Below are positions 55,101 through 61,100 of a stretch of DNA of 64,000 nt, piece after piece. Source of the DNA: Eumeta japonica (lineage: Eukaryota > Arthropoda > Insecta > Lepidoptera > Psychidae); the NCBI GenBank assembly GCA_005406025.1, contig BGZK01001219.1, positions 124,001 to 188,000 of the forward strand. The letters run 5' to 3'. The notes beneath the pieces were generated by a model, which did no database searches, was not told the origin of the DNA, and saw only the letters and a list, made by a program, of their open reading frames with translations. Every line of letters begins with the position of its first letter. Positions within the stretch are counted from its first letter, which is position 1. The position numbers were made by a program, and so were the translations under genes.

Positions 55101-58100
55101 GAGATACACTGTCCTCCGAGGTAACGATCACTAAACTTAAGGTGAAGTAGTAACAAAGCAAACGTTTATGAAAATATGTAACACATAGATTAGGTATTCA
55201 CAGCAAATATTGCGAACATTAATCCATTGTTTGTACGGCGCAACGACACATGTGCTAATTCATGCGTTTATATATCAATTAAACAAAACGCAAAACGGTT
55301 AATTTATTGCGATATCCCGACTCCATTCAAAACCAACCCTTGGTGATCTCGTTATATATATATACGTAATTCGCATTTTGTTTGTTCGTGTACGATTGTG
55401 TGATGTATGAGTTATTAAGTAAATATGCATTATATGTATGTATTTAGCAAAAATAATTAGTGTTATATATTTTATAGGTATATCTCCTACAGACGGTCCA
55501 AAAGTAAAACTTTTTTTTTTAACTGATAGGATAGTATTTGGTCGATGCCCATTTATTGTCGATACCTAACCATAACATATTTAGTATTAAAATAATTTTG
55601 TAGTTTCGACATTTACTAGAGCGACCCGAACGACGGTGGTCGACTTGTTAAAAAAGTTGCATTCGATGCCAAAGATACAAAGTACGAATATTGTCTATGA
55701 GCGTTTTAAATCGAATCACTCGTTCCATCTCTCGAAAATCAGGATAAGTCGCCTGTCTCGAAAATTATAACCGCATTGGCGATAACTCACTGACATCGTG
55801 ATTGATGGATGCTCCTGACTTGCACTGGGCCCACACGTGGGACCACATCCGAGTCCTTTAATCCGATATAAAAAGAGAATTGTGGAAGGGTACGCCTCAA
55901 TAGTGAGGTGAAAAAACCAGATAAAGCGACATTGATCATCCAATAGATGTATCTGATGTTGCGGATACTTGTGCTTCCAATCATGTGTGATTAAACTTTT
56001 CCATTTACAGAATTGGGACGAAATTCGGAAGCGCTGCTCGTAGCAGAAAAGGCTCGCAACAGATCCCTGGACGCATGCGCAGACAGGCACACGCTGGACT
56101 TACATAAACATAGGTAAGGCATTTATTATAAATTACCAAAAACTAAATTAGTATTACAAAAACAATATTTATGCTTTATAAGTTATTTAAGAATAACGTT
56201 CATTTATATGTATTTCCAGATCAACAAACGAAGATCCACATCGAGAACGCGCCGATTCCTGGTGCCCCATGACCCTGGAGCAACTTCTAGAAATTGTCAA
56301 CAAACAGAAGGCACCCATCTTGTACTACAGTTTGGCATCTGGTAAACTGTATGCCTGGCTACTTCAACCGCTAAAAGGTAAAATTAATCTAAACATCACT
56401 TTCTTTTTTTTTGAAATTCAGAATTATAATGAAGGGTATCCAAGGAAATATACCACAGTATCCAATGATTACATTATCATTATGAACTTAAAATTTGGTC
56501 CATGCAGATAAATTAATTTCCTCCATATTCATAGTGTAAGAATTGTAGTTTTTTTTTTCATTTATATATGCTATGTTGTATTTGAATTTTCTTTAATGAT
56601 TCTTTTTTGGTTTTGGCCTATTGTATTTTTTTGTGTTTTGTCCTTGACTTTCTATTGTATGAGTAATCATCGTAGAGAGTCGACCGACGTCGCAATAAAA
56701 AAAAATTAAATAAATTTTATGACACACAGTTTTCGATAAAACAACAATCTGTTAATTTTTATAGCTCACTCCAATTATTTTTATAAGCTCTTGCACATAA
56801 TGACACAATGTAACATGTTATAGTAATTATATTGCACAGGATCGGTACATGAGTCCAAATCGTAATTGATTGATTTTTTTTTTATTTCTACTCATAGGAT
56901 TTACAAATTTTATGCTTTCCCAGAAATGGTACAAGCTCGTAAACGTCGGAAATTGTCATTTTAGGTGTTCTGAGGTTCCACCAAGTGTCCCTCGCAGAGG
57001 AGGGAGACGGATCCAACAGCAGCCTTCCGGACGTGGGCCTGGACGAGTCGCAATCTTACAACGGTACTATTTCTATTTAATATGCGTACGGTACTTGCGG
57101 CGGTGGCACACTGGTGAGTGCGGTGACTCCGAGTCGAGAAGTACGGGGGACCATGCACGAATTGATCAATGAGTTTTTAACTTAATTCAAACTATGCCGC
57201 ATGCTCCGCGCCTGGGAAGGCACGTTAAGCCGTCGGTCCCGAATGTCGGCAGCAACCCCTCCCCCCTGATCCGCGCCGAGCCCGCGTGCGGGGCTTAAGG
57301 TCCAAGAATCAGAAAGAAATCAGAAAGAAAAAAATTGAGGGAGTATTTGCCTTAGCTGTGATTGAATTGAACCTGATGCGACATGCGGTACTATCCATCA
57401 TACGAATATTCTCCGTACAGTTGAAACTGTCTTCAAGAAGTCATTATTTGCAGGTGGTTGTGGAAAACTAGAACGCTGCATATCGGAATGGGCGAGCTGG
57501 GCGCGCGCCGGCGACCGCCGCGACACCGACTGGGACAGCGAGGAGCCGGAGCGGCCCGCCGGCGCCGGCGGCGGCCTGGCCAGGATCGTATGTACATTCC
57601 GCTCCTTATTGCTTTTAAACATACATGCACGCGTTGCTTTTAAACATACTGCGTTCAAGTAATTGCCATATTACATGATTAGTATTTTTCGGATTCGATA
57701 ATAGATCACTGATTTACAAAGGAAGGCGAAACTCCTCCGTATTACCTTAAGGTAATGTTCTAAATCCTTTCTCTTAAAGATACTTCCTCTTGATCTTAAA
57801 CGGATAATTATAGGATGCTGATAAATCTTTTCGAAATGACTAAAATTTAATATTGAACTAAAACCGTCTTCAAAAACCTATTTAAATATTTTTTTAAACA
57901 GACTTCTAAAACAATCAAGTAGTCGTTTTTGGAGTCGGTAAAAGTGAATCAGAGCCCAGCTATGTCTCCTTAAAAGAAGAAGAATATCTTCTTTTTGACT
58001 CAATATTTAATGTTTCATTTTCATATTTATAGATTAGGTATGTTATTTTGTCCTGGTTTAGCTTAAATTGACTTCAAAAACAACTAATTAGTTGCTTTTG

Positions 58101-61100
58101 AAGGGTTTTTAGACGATTTTTTTTAAATTTATTTTCTTACATATGTTTTAGTTATAGTCATTATAACTTTATAATTCATTTATTTAATTTGCATGTTTAT
58201 TAGGCCATGTTTAATGAAATTGGCCAGGCATCTCCTTTACTTTTGTACGGAGCAATCGGAAAAGCAGTTCTGATCCCGAATTTATTGTCCACTGGTAGTC
58301 AGTCCAGGGTCTTTACGTGCTTAATTGAAGTGGAACTACCAAATTATTTTTATGCAAACCATATAAATTATTATTATTATTCTTTATAATATATAAAAAA
58401 ATCGAAATCAGTCCACGATAGACGAAATTATAGTCGACCATATATAAAAAAACATAAAGACGAACATAAATATTTTTTGAAGTCGGTTAAAAATTATTTA
58501 TAGCCAGCGTACATCTCATGACAATTCCAATAAGCCCAACCGCAGCTGAGATACTTCATTTTATTATGAAGTTCCGGTGCCTACCTTCTGACTTAATCAT
58601 CAGATGAAAAAAAATATTTTCATCAAAATCCTTTTTTTGCTTTGTTATAATTAAGTGCCTTAATTGAGGCGTCTTGTTGTCATCTACGAAACACTTGGGA
58701 TCGAAGAGTTCCCGTGGCCATCTGTGATCTCCTTCATCAGTTCCACGTCATTACATGATACTTTCTAAATACAAATGCTCGACTTATAGCTGAAACAAAA
58801 TCGGTATATATATGCTTATAATATATGAGGATGCCCCTCAATTCCTTATGGATCTGATGATCAGAAATAGGTTTTGAAATAAATGAGACCAATCAGGAAG
58901 TATATATTTTTAAACAAAAAAAATCGACCTGATCCAAAACGGTTAATAAATGACGAAATTCTTAGATAATAAATATGAAAGAAAATAAAACCGAATTGAG
59001 GACCTTTTCCTGTCTTTTTTTTTTGAAGTCGGCTAAAAATAACGCTCTAACTCTTCTAACTCCAGAGATTCTGAATTACAGTTGGCCATCGGTATATCTT
59101 GAACATTATTCGTTTGCAGCTCTGTCATTTAAGTGTTAGTAGCCATTTATAAAGGTGGATAGTAAGGAATAGTTTTTAGGCGTAGTAAAGGTTCTTTGGT
59201 CACATTTGAAATCCATTAGTTGTATTTCGGACTAATACGGACCGCTTGGCTGAAAATTCACTGCGTTCAAACTCGTGTTATACTTATGGAATGCCTCTAA
59301 ATACCTTTCAGGAGTGCAAAACGGAATTTGAAAAACATTCACAAAGACATACGTTCATTTCGAAAAGGATTACAATCTAGAGTTTATACGATATGACTAG
59401 ACGAGTTATCGAAAATAAAACTTAAATTAGGGTTTTTCCTAAAATTAATAATTTAGTTCAGTTTGGTAAAAAAAATGCTTAACCAAACCCACTTTAGTCC
59501 TTATAACTTGCGACATAAGTAATGTAAAAAAGAATGTAAGTACATAGTGATACAATAAAAGAAAACATTATATAAGTATTAAAATAACAATAGTACAGGA
59601 TTATAATAGAAGGTAAGTGAAATTAAAACAAAAGACAAAAGAAAACGTTAAAATAAGGAATTAAACAAATAATCTTAACCAATTTTCGCATTAAACAAAA
59701 TATGAAAGAAGCAAAAAAGCGAAGCAATTAACTAAACACTAGCGCACGTGCATGAAATATGTGAATTCTGTCGCCTGACCAGAACTGTTTTCTACCGGGT
59801 ATCTCGGAACCATCTCCTCAACTCATCCAACTATTCGTTGAGTTCTCTGTTCAGCGTTGGATCTGTCGGCGGTTCCGTAGCCAGCTGCACAGCTCCACCA
59901 GGTAACATTGGTTATAATTCTATGAATGAATCGTATACAACTCGGTCTGATATTATTACCTTGGTTTATTAAATTTTATTAATGAACCTACTACCATACA
60001 AATAAACTTAAAAGAAATAAAAGCAAATTTTAATATTAAAAAAATACCTAAAACGTTAAATGAAACTTATTTCGATTAGGAACAAGACATTTTTTACATT
60101 TTCCTTTGTTTCAGAAATCACAATAAGAGGTATCACACCCTCTATTTTTCTTTTCTGCTGTTAAATATTCTATTCTTAAATATTCACAAACATGAAAAGT
60201 TATCGTCTTTGATACCTTTTAATTATTGAAAAAGGCAGGTTACCGTAAGTCCATAAAGATTACTGAAAACAAAACCTTTACTAGATCAAGTGCAGCAGTC
60301 GCGCTCGCCGTCAGACCTCGTGGCAGGGTCCGTCCTGCTCACACCCAGCTATTACCAGATGCTGTTGCTGCTGAGGGATCTGCTGCCGGCGTCTTGCAAC
60401 AACAGCCATGGTAGGTCTCGACCCATTGTCTTAAATAGACTCATCGAGTACAATTATAAAAAGAAACATATAAAATATAAACAGAAAAAAACAAATGGCT
60501 TTTGACTCGTTTTCGAGATATCTTAAGTCATAAAAAATTTTTATATTTTGGCAACACAAGATGATGATTAAAAAATTGAATGCAATGCGAAAGGCGATTA
60601 TTAAATTTTCCAAATAAACTATGTAGTAATGTAAGCTGGACATTACTAGAATCGATAACAAAATTGATACAAGAAATATATTTTCATGATATTCATGAAT
60701 GTTTCTTGTATATTCGTAAGCAGTTTTTCACGGCATTATACGTAAACTACAATATACATATATAACTGCCTTACGAACGAGTGGTAATTTAAAAAAGTGG
60801 AAAGATTAAAGAATAATAAATAACTGTGAATTCTTTAAATGTTGTGACGTATTTCAAGTGTTATATTATAAGCCATGAAATAAAGATATTTTGAATTTGA
60901 ATTTGATGTTTCGTTACGTGAGCCCCGATGCGGCCTCATGAATGTAGTGGAATACGTATATGCATCGATGTATAAAAGCGAATGTGATGTATTTATCAGC
61001 GGTGTCAGCAGCTCAAAACAATATGGTCAAAAGCGTTGCCCCCACATCAAAAATTACCAAGTTCAGATCCTGAACTTGAGCAAAACGACCAAGTAGTATT

